DNA of 9,633 nucleotides, from NCBI GenBank assembly GCA_044376615.1, contig JBILKO010000100.1:1-9633 (forward strand). The letters are read 5' to 3'. Every line of letters begins with the position of its first letter. Positions within the stretch are counted from its first letter, which is position 1. The notes beneath the pieces are model-generated. The model ran no database searches and was not told where the DNA came from. It was given only the letters and a program-made list of their open reading frames with translations. This DNA is from CAISGS01 sp044376615. Lineage in GTDB: Bacteria > Pseudomonadota > Alphaproteobacteria > Caulobacterales > Caulobacteraceae. The position numbers and the translations under genes were made by a program. Shown in pieces: positions 1 to 6,277 of the stretch.

Positions 1-71
1 CGTCGCCAGGAGGGCTGAAGACCTGCCTAAGTTGCGTCTGTGCCAACCCGAATGCTATTATAAAAAGATTT

Positions 72-951
72 TTGAGGCGCTCGGCGACCTTGCCCGACGC
101 ATCGGCCCCTAAGGCGAGGATTGCCATCTGGGATCTTTGCTTGGCCGATTTTGGTTGGGTTATTGGCGGGCCCCTACCGTCGGCGCTCGCGGCCGACTGG
201 CTTACCTCAACCTGGGACAATAATGCGATCATTTATGCCTGTGGCCCAGCAGCCAGCCTTGTTGAGAAGGTCGCAGGTTCTTGGGTCAAGGACGTTCTAG
301 ACCTGCCTAGAGATGCCTCTTTTGCCTTCACAACCGGTTGCCAGATGGCCCATTTCACCAGCCTGGCTGCCGCCCGTCACGCCGTGCTGCGCGACCAAGG
401 CTGGAATGCCAAGCGCGACGGGATTATTGGCGCGCCGCCCATCCGCGTCTTGGCCAACGAGCGCCGCCGCGGCAGTATAGATAGGGCCATCCGATATCTT
501 GGGTTGGGCACAGGTTCACTTGTCTTGCTTGCGACCGATGGTAAAGGACAGGTCCGGCTAGAGGCCTTGCGCGCTGCGCGCCAGATGGTCGATGGTCCCG
601 TTATTGTCGTGCTTGATGCGGTCGACCAAAAGCATCGGCGCCATGGACCCCATTACCGATCTTATACCTATGGCAAAGGTGGCCTTAAACGAGGCCTTGG
701 TTCGGTTTCTTGATCCTCGCCCCGGTGCCTCAGACCTAGACCATGACGCCCAAACCCAGGCGGTCATTGCGGCGATCAATGCCGAGGGCACAGCCTTTTT
801 CAGCGGTTCAATCTGGCAAGGCCGCCGGGTCATGCGGATCAGCGTCGTGAATTGGCGCACCACAGCCGATGATGTTGCCGCCACGATCTCTGCAGTCGCC
901 CGTGTCCTAGCTCACCCCAGCTTACTGCGCCGCCCAAGCCAGACCGCATAG
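72..951 (+). pseudogene. Decayed PLP-dependent decarboxylase (aromatic-amino-acid/glutamate decarboxylase-like, fold type I)
   Basis: An intact relative would decarboxylate an amino acid using pyridoxal phosphate. The first frame (72-713, TTG start) reads FGWVIGG, ADWLTSTWDNN, TGCQMAHFTSLAAARHA and GAPPIRVL, and reaches the strand VIVVLDA, all typical of the N-terminal half of this family. At about 630-633 one extra base shifts the frame. Family similarity resumes in the next frame as IGAMDPITDLIPMAK and then jumps, near 676-690, directly to the C-terminal NEALVRFLDPRPG, AEGTAFF and RVMRISVVNWRTT, ending at 951. From memory of the family, roughly 190-200 residues are missing, including the HxDGAFG strand and the DGHKW motif with the PLP lysine. 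The usual Gly after the VLDA strand is Val. The frame is open upstream to the window edge, but residues before FGWVIGG match the family poorly, so the true start may lie outside or there may be further damage. The tail overlaps the convergent membrane-protein gene by 40 bp. The substrate is unknown. Confidence 0.85.
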
Positions 952-1352
952 GCTTGCAGGCCGACGGCGATGGCTAGAACCGTGGTCATGATATTGATCT
1001 GCCTGGACCCCAGGGTTTCAAACACACCATAGACGATGTCAGCAATATAGAGGCTGATATAGGCGATCAAGGACACCCAAAGTACGGTCAGGGCCGATTT
1101 GCGGCGTAATATCAATAGTATACAGCCGATCGAGCCCGCGACGACGCCGATCGCGAATGCAAATTTCATCCAGACCGGCAGTTGAAGGTAAAAATCGGCC
1201 TGGTCCGGTGTCATGCCGGCCGCGATGTATTGTGCCTTGGTAGCGAACTCCGTGATCGCAAACTGATAGATCCCGATCAGGTTCCAGATCAGGCCGAGCC
1301 CGGCAACGAGCCAGAGCATGAAATCAGGCTTGGTCTTAGCCGCTTCAGTCAT
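912..1352 (-). CDS. Small four-helix inner-membrane protein of unknown function
   Basis: This is a 146-residue protein. I chose the ATG at 1352 because AGGAG (complement of 1361-1365) sits 8 bases upstream; a frame extension to 1403 adds 17 residues but has no such site. Four hydrophobic segments are visible at about residues 12-33, 62-82, 87-108 and 120-139. A polar, Asp/Gln-rich loop (about 34-60, with TPDQADFY) separates the first two, and the tail is basic (GRRSKLG). The pattern LIWNLIG in helix 1, a PxWxxxxFA stretch before helix 2 and an RRK turn after it recalls a widespread family of short proteobacterial membrane proteins, sometimes labelled sugar transporter without experimental support. 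Similar length and helix count fit that family. I would not assign transport or any other function. It converges on the decarboxylase relic and overlaps its last 40 bp. Confidence 0.82.
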   Translation of the reverse strand: MTEAAKTKPDFMLWLVAGLGLIWNLIGIYQFAITEFATKAQYIAAGMTPDQADFYLQLPVWMKFAFAIGVVAGSIGCILLILRRKSALTVLWVSLIAYISLYIADIVYGVFETLGSRQINIMTTVLAIAVGLQAYAVWLGRRSKLG

Positions 1353-1360
1353 AGGTATTG

Positions 1361-1365
1361 CTCCT
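1361..1365 (-). promoter_or_regulatory. Ribosome binding site that decides the membrane-protein start
   Basis: On the minus strand AGGAG lies 8 bases before the ATG at 1352, supporting that start over the upstream in-frame ATG at 1403. The surrounding 9-mer (minus strand CCTAGGAGC, plus-strand positions 1360-1368) recurs exactly before the outer-membrane protein gene at 4377-4385. Confidence 0.75.
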
Positions 1366-1519
1366 AGGTTATTGTAGCCAGACAGTGGGTCAGAGATTGC
1401 CAAAAATTCCGTCGGCTAGGTAAAGCGGGACCAGGTTTAAGGCCAGCCTACCGGCGATCCCAGCTAAAAGCACTCGATTGGACAAAACCTTGCGAGCCCG
1501 CCACTAGACTTGGTTGCCG

Positions 1520-1574
1520 CGTCGACCATGGTTCCCCCCGGATTTATAGTCTTATGGGCAGATAGTGGTCGACG
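1520..1574. repeat. Perfect 9-bp inverted repeat with a 37-base spacer
   Basis: CGTCGACCA at 1520-1528 is matched by its reverse complement TGGTCGACG at 1566-1574. It lies in the 281-bp gap between two minus-strand genes, upstream of the membrane-protein gene and downstream of the acyltransferase gene. Each arm contains a GTCGAC palindrome. It could be a paired operator site, or chance: in a gap this size a 9-bp match is only mildly unusual. Apart from this and the hairpin at 1592-1613, I see nothing definite in the gap. Confidence 0.3.
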
Positions 1575-1591
1575 AATGGACCGCTGTAAAT

Positions 1592-1613
1592 TGCGTGCGC
1601 GTGGCGCAACGCA
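1592..1613 (-). terminator. GC-rich hairpin downstream of the acyltransferase gene, possible terminator
   Basis: TGCGT then GCGC (1592-1600) pair with GCGC and ACGCA (1604-1607, 1609-1613), leaving a 3-base loop and one bulged A at 1608. The hairpin sits about 20 bases past the stop of the minus-strand acyltransferase gene. On that strand it is followed by ATTTA rather than a clean U tract, so it would be a weak intrinsic terminator at best. Confidence 0.3.
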
Positions 1614-1633
1614 CTGTTCAACCTATGATACGA

Positions 1634-2242
1634 TCAAGTTTGGGTGATGAATAGCTGTGCGTGTTTGCCTTTAGCCCCACGATAATAGGCCTGGATCTTG
1701 GCTAGATCGGCCTCGTAATCGCCGGTCGGGGTGATGATGGCGGCGATGCGGATGGTCTTGGTACCATAGTCAAGCACGGACAGAATGATCGGTACTTCGG
1801 CCTGGACAGCGATGTGGTAAAAGCCTGATTTCCACTGCTCAGCCAGGCTGCGCGTGCCTTCGGGTGGGATGGCCAGGATCATGGCGGATGAATTGGCAAA
1901 GGCCTGCCCCATCGCCTTGACCAGGTCGTGACTGGCGCTGCGGTCGACCGGCACACAGCCTAGCCACTTGATCAAGCCGCCAAATGGGCCTTGGGTGAGG
2001 CTCTTCTTGCCCATCCAGCTCAGCTTAACGCGAAACCAGGCGGCAGCGGCCAGCATATTAATGCCGTCCCAGTTCGAGGTATGTGGCGCGGCGACCAGGA
2101 CGGCCTTGTCCAGGCTTGGCCAATCGCCCTCGATCGTCCAGCCGCCAAGGCGCAGATAGGCCCCGCAAATCCAGCGCATCAGCTCCGAAACCGGCCCCTT
2201 GAAACGGGCGGGGCGGGCGGTCCAGGGCTTAAAAATGGGCAT
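1634..2242 (-). CDS. PlsC-like lysophospholipid acyltransferase family protein
   Basis: This 202-residue protein is predicted to transfer an acyl chain from acyl-ACP or acyl-CoA to a lysolipid at the cytoplasmic membrane. The acyltransferase blocks appear in order. Block I is HTSNWD (His54 and Asp59, the HX4D catalytic pair). A GKKSL segment follows at 78-82, where the acyl acceptor pocket is usually shaped. VPVDRS at 97-102 corresponds to the third block, and PPEGTRS at 126-132 is the phosphate-binding EGTR block. The length fits the short members of the family rather than the 240-250 residues of classic PlsC, and no long N-terminal membrane helix is visible. The acceptor could be lysophosphatidate, but short members also acylate other lipids such as lyso-ornithine lipid, so I give no symbol. 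Start support is modest: AGGA lies about 10 bases upstream of the ATG. It is divergent from the SDR gene, with 90 bp between the starts. Confidence 0.88.
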   Translation of the reverse strand: MPIFKPWTARPARFKGPVSELMRWICGAYLRLGGWTIEGDWPSLDKAVLVAAPHTSNWDGINMLAAAAWFRVKLSWMGKKSLTQGPFGGLIKWLGCVPVDRSASHDLVKAMGQAFANSSAMILAIPPEGTRSLAEQWKSGFYHIAVQAEVPIILSVLDYGTKTIRIAAIITPTGDYEADLAKIQAYYRGAKGKHAQLFITQT

Positions 2243-2332
2243 GGCTTACGATTCCTGTTGCCGTCACTATAGGCCTGACCGATCCTATGACCCGACCTAT
2301 TGTCCGGCTTTTGCACAGGATTTTACAGCGCC

Positions 2333-3106
2333 ATGACATTTCCCCTGCCTAACCTTTCAACGGACTTAACCGGCCGGGTGGCCCTGGTGACCGGGGCCTC
2401 ATCGGGGCTGGGCTGGCGCTTTGCTAAGGTTTTGGCCAGTCAGGGGGCCAAGGTGGCCCTGATCGGCCGACGGCTAGAGCGGCTTGAGGCCCTGGCCGCC
2501 GAGATCAAGGCCGATGGCGGCGAGGCGGCGGCCTTTGCGGTGGATGTGGCTGATGCCGAGGCCCTGATTGCCATGGTTGGCCGGGTTGAGGACCGGCTGG
2601 GCCTGGTCGACATCTTGGTCAATAATGCCGGTATTCCCGATGCCCAGCGGGCGCATAAGATGACGCTGGAGCTGATTGACCGGGTCATGGATGTCAATCT
2701 GCGCGGACCGTTTGTCCTGTCTTGCGAGGTCGCCCGGCGTCTGATCGCCGCCAAAAAGCCCGGCCGCATGGTCAATATCGCTTCGGTTGCAGCGTTTCAG
2801 TATCGCGGCGGCGGCGCGGCGCTCTATTCGGTGACCAAGGCCGGCGTCATTCGCATGACCGAGGCCCTGGCCGTCGAATGGGCGCCCTTCAATATCAATG
2901 TCAATGCGATCGCGCCGGGGGCTTTTGCCTCCGAAATGATGGACGGCATGCTGGCCCGGGTCGGCGACATTACCAAGGGCTTTCCCCGCCCGCGTATTGG
3001 CGACCCCGCCCAGATGGACAGCACCTTGATCTATCTGGTGTCGCCGGCGTCTGATTTTGTCACCGGGACCTTTATCAAGATCGATGATGCGCAAGGGGGG
3101 CGGTGA
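2333..3106 (+). CDS. SDR-family NAD(P)-dependent oxidoreductase
   Basis: A classical short-chain dehydrogenase/reductase of 257 residues, the usual length. The cofactor loop is TGASSGLG (20-27). Arginines after strand 2 (GRR, 45-47) suggest NADP(H). NNAG is at 97-100 and the active-site Asn in DVNLRGPF is about residue 122. The catalytic set is Ser151, Tyr165 and Lys169 in YSVTK; the Ser-Tyr spacing is one residue longer than in FabG. NAIAPGAF (191-198) is the typical loop after strand 6. Such proteins reduce or oxidise 3-oxoacyl thioesters, sugars or other alcohols; the substrate cannot be told here. I chose the ATG at 2333, which starts a normal SDR N-terminus with ACAGGA about 12 bases upstream; a TTG at 2300 would add 11 residues. 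It ends 5 bp before the stop of the convergent outer-membrane protein gene, with no room for a terminator. Confidence 0.93.
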   Translation: MTFPLPNLSTDLTGRVALVTGASSGLGWRFAKVLASQGAKVALIGRRLERLEALAAEIKADGGEAAAFAVDVADAEALIAMVGRVEDRLGLVDILVNNAGIPDAQRAHKMTLELIDRVMDVNLRGPFVLSCEVARRLIAAKKPGRMVNIASVAAFQYRGGGAALYSVTKAGVIRMTEALAVEWAPFNINVNAIAPGAFASEMMDGMLARVGDITKGFPRPRIGDPAQMDSTLIYLVSPASDFVTGTFIKIDDAQGGR

Positions 3107-3111
3107 GACGC

Positions 3112-4371
3112 CTAGTCCAGCTTCAGTCTTAACCAAACCGTCGTCCCGCTCGGCCGCTCGCCATATTCGCTCTTCAGCGCACTTGGCACAAAGGACCGGC
3201 TATAGAGCCCGCCAAGGCCCAGCTTTAAATGCTCGGACAGGGGCCAGTCATGGATCGCCCCGACCGATAGTTTGCCGACCTCATAGGCACCGCTGTGATG
3301 GTCATCGCCCGCCAAAAGCTCAGCATTCTTAGCCTGTTCGGCCTTGGCAAAGACGGTCCAGGCTGGGCCTGGCTTGGCGGCGGCCTCGAGCAGATAGGCG
3401 TTTAGGGCCTGGTCATGAGCGCTCTTACGGCCAAAGGCGGCGGTCAGGGACCACCAGCCGCCGCGCTCGCCCAAGGGGGCGGTATAGATGGCGCTGGCGG
3501 ACAGCTTGACCGGGCTGACCGCTGGCTCCAACGCTTCGGGGCTGTGCTGATCGGTATAGGAGGTTTGCAGTGACCAGTTGGGCGTAGGGTTCCAGGACAG
3601 GCGCGCGGCGGTGGACTCTAAGGCCCCGGTCTCGATGTTATAGCGCTTCTGGTCAGGCTCGCGGCCGCGATAGCGCGAGACCTCAAGCTTCCAATTATCA
3701 TGCACAAAACCGGCGGTCAGGACGCCAAAGGTGATATGGGTGGAGTCTAGCCAGTGATGGCTGATCGGGGCTTCTGGGCTGTCCATGGCCGAGAGCCGGT
3801 GCATAAAGGTCGGCGGGCCAAAGGCGGGCTCGCCCGGCAGGCCGGCATAGACATAAAGACTGTCTTGCGCGCTCAAGGCATGGCTATAGCTGGCTGATAA
3901 TTCCATAAACAGGTCATGCGGATGCTGGCGATCGATCAGCAGGGTCTTGCCATCAGCGGTCTCGCCACTGGCCAGCAAGAGCGGATAGCCGGACTTGCCG
4001 ATCACCGGATCGGGGCTGAGCATGGTCCGCAGCTGGACCGTATCGCCATTGGCCAGGCCGGTCTTGACCATGGCCATGACCATGCCAGAGACAAAGGCCT
4101 CGTCATCGCCGCGCGGCCCCGATTGGCGCGTATAGGTGCCATTGAGCAGGCCATGGACCATGACGATCCAGTTGCCCGACATGATGTGCAGGCCGCTATG
4201 GGTCGAGACATCGGGCTGCCAGGCCGTGCCCGAGGCCTCGCGAGTCTGGCCATAGGGACCGAGCGCGCTGGCCCCCATGCCATGGACGCCATGGTCTTCC
4301 ATGTCCTGCGCTTGCGCGGCCCCGGCAAGCATGGCCAGGCCAGTGCATAGACTTAATATCGGGCGGGACAT
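3112..4371 (-). CDS. Outer-membrane beta-barrel-like protein of the copper-resistance-associated type
   Basis: This is a 419-residue exported protein. Residues 1-21 form a signal peptide with a hydrophobic core and an AQA cleavage site. The mature N-terminus is Met/His-rich (MEDHGVHGMG), followed by TREASGTAWQPD, a motif I recall from an uncharacterised family usually encoded beside CopA/CopB-type copper-resistance genes. Other family blocks are GPRGDDEAF, IDRQHPHDLFMEL, YAGLPGEPAFGPP, HHWLDSTHITFGV and GREPDQKRYN. The rest alternates short amphipathic strands with Gly/Asp/Ser turns, ending LRLKLD, which suggests a barrel; the usual terminal Phe/Trp is absent. A role in copper binding or handling at the outer membrane is inferred from family context and the Met/His motifs. 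Here no copper gene is adjacent; the neighbour upstream is a TPR-glycosyltransferase 47 bp away, possibly in the same transcript. AGGAG lies 6 bases before the ATG. Confidence 0.82.
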   Translation of the reverse strand: MSRPILSLCTGLAMLAGAAQAQDMEDHGVHGMGASALGPYGQTREASGTAWQPDVSTHSGLHIMSGNWIVMVHGLLNGTYTRQSGPRGDDEAFVSGMVMAMVKTGLANGDTVQLRTMLSPDPVIGKSGYPLLLASGETADGKTLLIDRQHPHDLFMELSASYSHALSAQDSLYVYAGLPGEPAFGPPTFMHRLSAMDSPEAPISHHWLDSTHITFGVLTAGFVHDNWKLEVSRYRGREPDQKRYNIETGALESTAARLSWNPTPNWSLQTSYTDQHSPEALEPAVSPVKLSASAIYTAPLGERGGWWSLTAAFGRKSAHDQALNAYLLEAAAKPGPAWTVFAKAEQAKNAELLAGDDHHSGAYEVGKLSVGAIHDWPLSEHLKLGLGGLYSRSFVPSALKSEYGERPSGTTVWLRLKLD

Positions 4372-4377
4372 TGCAGG

Positions 4378-4382
4378 CTCCT
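4378..4382 (-). promoter_or_regulatory. Ribosome binding site of the outer-membrane protein gene
   Basis: AGGAG on the minus strand, 6 bases upstream of the ATG at 4371, is one of the strongest such sites in the window. It lies within the 47-bp gap after the TPR gene, so the gene can be translated independently even if co-transcribed. Confidence 0.75.
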
Positions 4383-4418
4383 AGGGCAGGACAATACTCT
4401 ACACGCGCCGCCGCGCAT

Positions 4419-6107
4419 CTATCTCAGCGGCGAATTGTCCTTATGCAGATGTCCGACATAATCGGCCACGGCCCGCATCATCGGCCCGCGATCGGTATAT
4501 GTGGCGGGGACAAAGACCTTGGCCTTGGGATAGGCGGGATAGTGGTCCGTGCCAAACATGGGCCAGGTATCAGGCGAGACCAAAAAGCCGACCCTCGCTC
4601 CGCAAGCCGCAGCCAGATTAGTCGTCGCATTGGCTGGACCCAGCGTAAGGTCCAGGGCGCAGGTCAAGGCGGCTAGGTCATCGAGATCGTCTTTCAGATC
4701 TATGCCCGGCGGGATGATGGGCCTGGCGCCAGACAGGGCGGCGAACTGGTCCAGGTCCGCTGCCATCTCGCCATATTGCAGGGCGATGAATTGCACGCCC
4801 GGGACCGCGAGGATCGGCGCCCATTCGGCCAGTTTGGGAAAATGCCTTTGCCTTTGCAGGTCCATGATCAGGCTTTTCCAGACCAGGCCGACCTTGGGAC
4901 TGGGTGGCAGGCTCTGCAGCCAGTCGGTCCAATGGGCGATCTTGGCTGGATCGGCGCTGAGAAACTGCGCCTGGGTTCCATAACTGGCGACGCTCGGGCG
5001 AAAGGGGCCAAGCAGGCTGGCCATCGGGCTCCAGACATCCGGCGCGGCATCGGGCATCGCAACTAAGCCGCGCAGGCCAAGCCCGTCCTTACGGGCAGTC
5101 GTATGGGCGATGACGGTGGCCTTCGGAAAAGAGCGGGCTGCGGTCGCGATCAAGCGAGGGTCCATGGCCAGGGTCAGGCGCCCCTCAGAGCCGAGTGCCG
5201 TGATCAGGTCGGGCACGGCATGGGCAAACAAGATCTCATCGCCCAGGCCCTGCTCGCCGATCAGCATGACATGCTTGCCCTCGACCGATTGCCCAGGTTC
5301 CCAGCTAGGCCAGGGCAGGTCAAAGACGGTGGCGTCCTCATAGGTCAGGTCGTGGCGGGCCTCATAGAGGGTCCAGGCCTCGTCTAGGCGGCCAAGGCTG
5401 AACAGGCGCTTGGCCTGAGCGACCTTGGCGGTGGCCAGCTTGTCTTTTGGCGCCGCATCCATCGCCATCTGACCCTCTGCTAGGACCTGGGCCTGGACGG
5501 CGGCATCTCCGCGCGCTGTCGACATAAGGGCATCGGCCAGGGCTAGGCGGGTCTGACCAAATTCAGGATCAATGGCCAGGGCTTCGCGGAAGATGGGCAG
5601 GGCCTCATCCATCCGCCCCTCATACATCAGGACCAGGCCAAGCGTGTTCCACAACATGGGCAGGCGAGGGTGGTGCTGCAGTGCGTCGATCAGGGTGACA
5701 ATCGCCTTGGGCGTATCCAGCTGACAGGCCTGGACCCAGGCTAGGTCATTGAGGCTGTCGACACTGTCCGGAACCAGGGACAGGTGGATCTTGAGCAGTC
5801 CCTCCGCTATGGCAAAGTTTTCCAGATCGATCATCAGCCGCGCTAAATCCGCATAGGGCTGAGACATCTGCGGGCCTAGATCAATCGCCGTTTGAAAGGC
5901 CTCGATCGCGCCGGAAAAGTCTTTTTGCAGGTCCTTGGCCAAGCCAAGCGCATGCCAGGCTGGGGCATGTTTGGGCCAATGCCGGACCGCCGTCTTGGCC
6001 AGGATCAATGCCTCCGGCCCTCTTTGACGGCGCACATCTTGCAGGGCCTGATCCGTCAGATGGTCTGCGGACGCTGCCTTGGAGGATTTCTGACGCCTTA
6101 GGGCCAT
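4419..6107 (-). CDS. TPR-repeat protein with C-terminal glycosyltransferase-like domain
   Basis: This 562-residue protein probably glycosylates a protein or glycan in the cytoplasm. The N-terminal half has at least four tetratricopeptide repeats, at about residues 49-80, 83-113, 117-147 and 151-182 (for example WNTLGLVLMYEGRMDEALPIFREALAIDP-type spacing), with a further one near 224-255. The C-terminal half begins with PSWEPGQ and GEQGLGDEILFA (284-295), has GLVWKS at 407-412, then DDLDDLAALTCALDLTLGP and TTNLAAACG (about 474-503) and WPMFG with YPAYP near the end. This resembles the GT-B fold C-terminal domain found in many alphaproteobacterial TPR proteins. Caulobacter FlmG, which modifies flagellin, has a similar TPR-plus-transferase plan, but no flagellin or sugar-nucleotide genes are in view, so the target stays open. 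The ATG at 6107 has only a weak upstream GGA, so the start is less certain. It is divergent from the crotonase gene and followed at 47 bp by the outer-membrane protein gene. Confidence 0.85.
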   Translation of the reverse strand: MALRRQKSSKAASADHLTDQALQDVRRQRGPEALILAKTAVRHWPKHAPAWHALGLAKDLQKDFSGAIEAFQTAIDLGPQMSQPYADLARLMIDLENFAIAEGLLKIHLSLVPDSVDSLNDLAWVQACQLDTPKAIVTLIDALQHHPRLPMLWNTLGLVLMYEGRMDEALPIFREALAIDPEFGQTRLALADALMSTARGDAAVQAQVLAEGQMAMDAAPKDKLATAKVAQAKRLFSLGRLDEAWTLYEARHDLTYEDATVFDLPWPSWEPGQSVEGKHVMLIGEQGLGDEILFAHAVPDLITALGSEGRLTLAMDPRLIATAARSFPKATVIAHTTARKDGLGLRGLVAMPDAAPDVWSPMASLLGPFRPSVASYGTQAQFLSADPAKIAHWTDWLQSLPPSPKVGLVWKSLIMDLQRQRHFPKLAEWAPILAVPGVQFIALQYGEMAADLDQFAALSGARPIIPPGIDLKDDLDDLAALTCALDLTLGPANATTNLAAACGARVGFLVSPDTWPMFGTDHYPAYPKAKVFVPATYTDRGPMMRAVADYVGHLHKDNSPLR

Positions 6108-6195
6108 GATGCGGTCTGATCCGTTGGGCCAGTTTGGGCAGGCCAGATCGGAGCCTTGCCGATTATGGTTTATAAATCTTTACGATTAAGGCTTG

Positions 6196-6262
6196 GCCTT
6201 GCCAGATCGCGGACCGTCTGGCCCCATAGGACTAGCCGTCGGGCAAAGAGCGGCAAGGCTAG
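6196..6262 (+). promoter_or_regulatory. Leader with mutually exclusive hairpins before the crotonase gene (speculative)
   Basis: Three pairings are possible in the RNA upstream of the ATG at 6278. GCCTTGCC (6196-6203) pairs perfectly with GGCAAGGC (6252-6259). GCCAGA (6201-6206) pairs with TCTGGC (6217-6222). CTAGCC (6232-6237) pairs with GGCTAG (6257-6262). The first excludes both others, and the ribosome binding site GGGAG (6268-6272) follows directly. This has the form of an attenuator or translational switch, but helices this short can arise by chance in 170 bp, and no known riboswitch core is recognisable. Confidence 0.2.
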
Positions 6263-6277
6263 AGGACGGGAGATCAA

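Noticed and set aside
558..884. Minus-strand frame opposite the decarboxylase relic (108 codons)
   Set aside because: The plus-strand reading matches a known family on both sides of the frameshift, so the antisense frame is incidental.
2300..2332. Upstream TTG start for the SDR gene
   Set aside because: It would add 11 residues (including two Cys) not typical of the family, whereas the ATG at 2333 gives a standard SDR N-terminus.
2474..3136. Long open frame on the minus strand opposite the SDR gene (220 codons)
   Set aside because: It is rich in Arg, His, Gly and Gln with no family motif, and lies opposite a gene with a complete SDR motif set; typical of antisense frames in GC-rich coding DNA.
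3916..4350. Plus-strand open frame opposite the outer-membrane protein gene (144 codons)
   Set aside because: No ribosome binding site or recognisable domain; the minus-strand protein has a signal peptide and family blocks across the same bases.
4390..4425. CG-rich palindromic stretch between the TPR and outer-membrane protein genes
   Set aside because: The possible CGCG stem is only 4 bp with no T tract, so it does not support a terminator between the two genes.
6170..6190. AT-rich TTTATAAATC-TTTACGATTAAG stretch as a CtrA binding site or sigma-70 promoter
   Set aside because: The half-site spacing does not fit the CtrA TTAA-N7-TTAA consensus, and I could not place a convincing -35 and -10 pair for either divergent gene.
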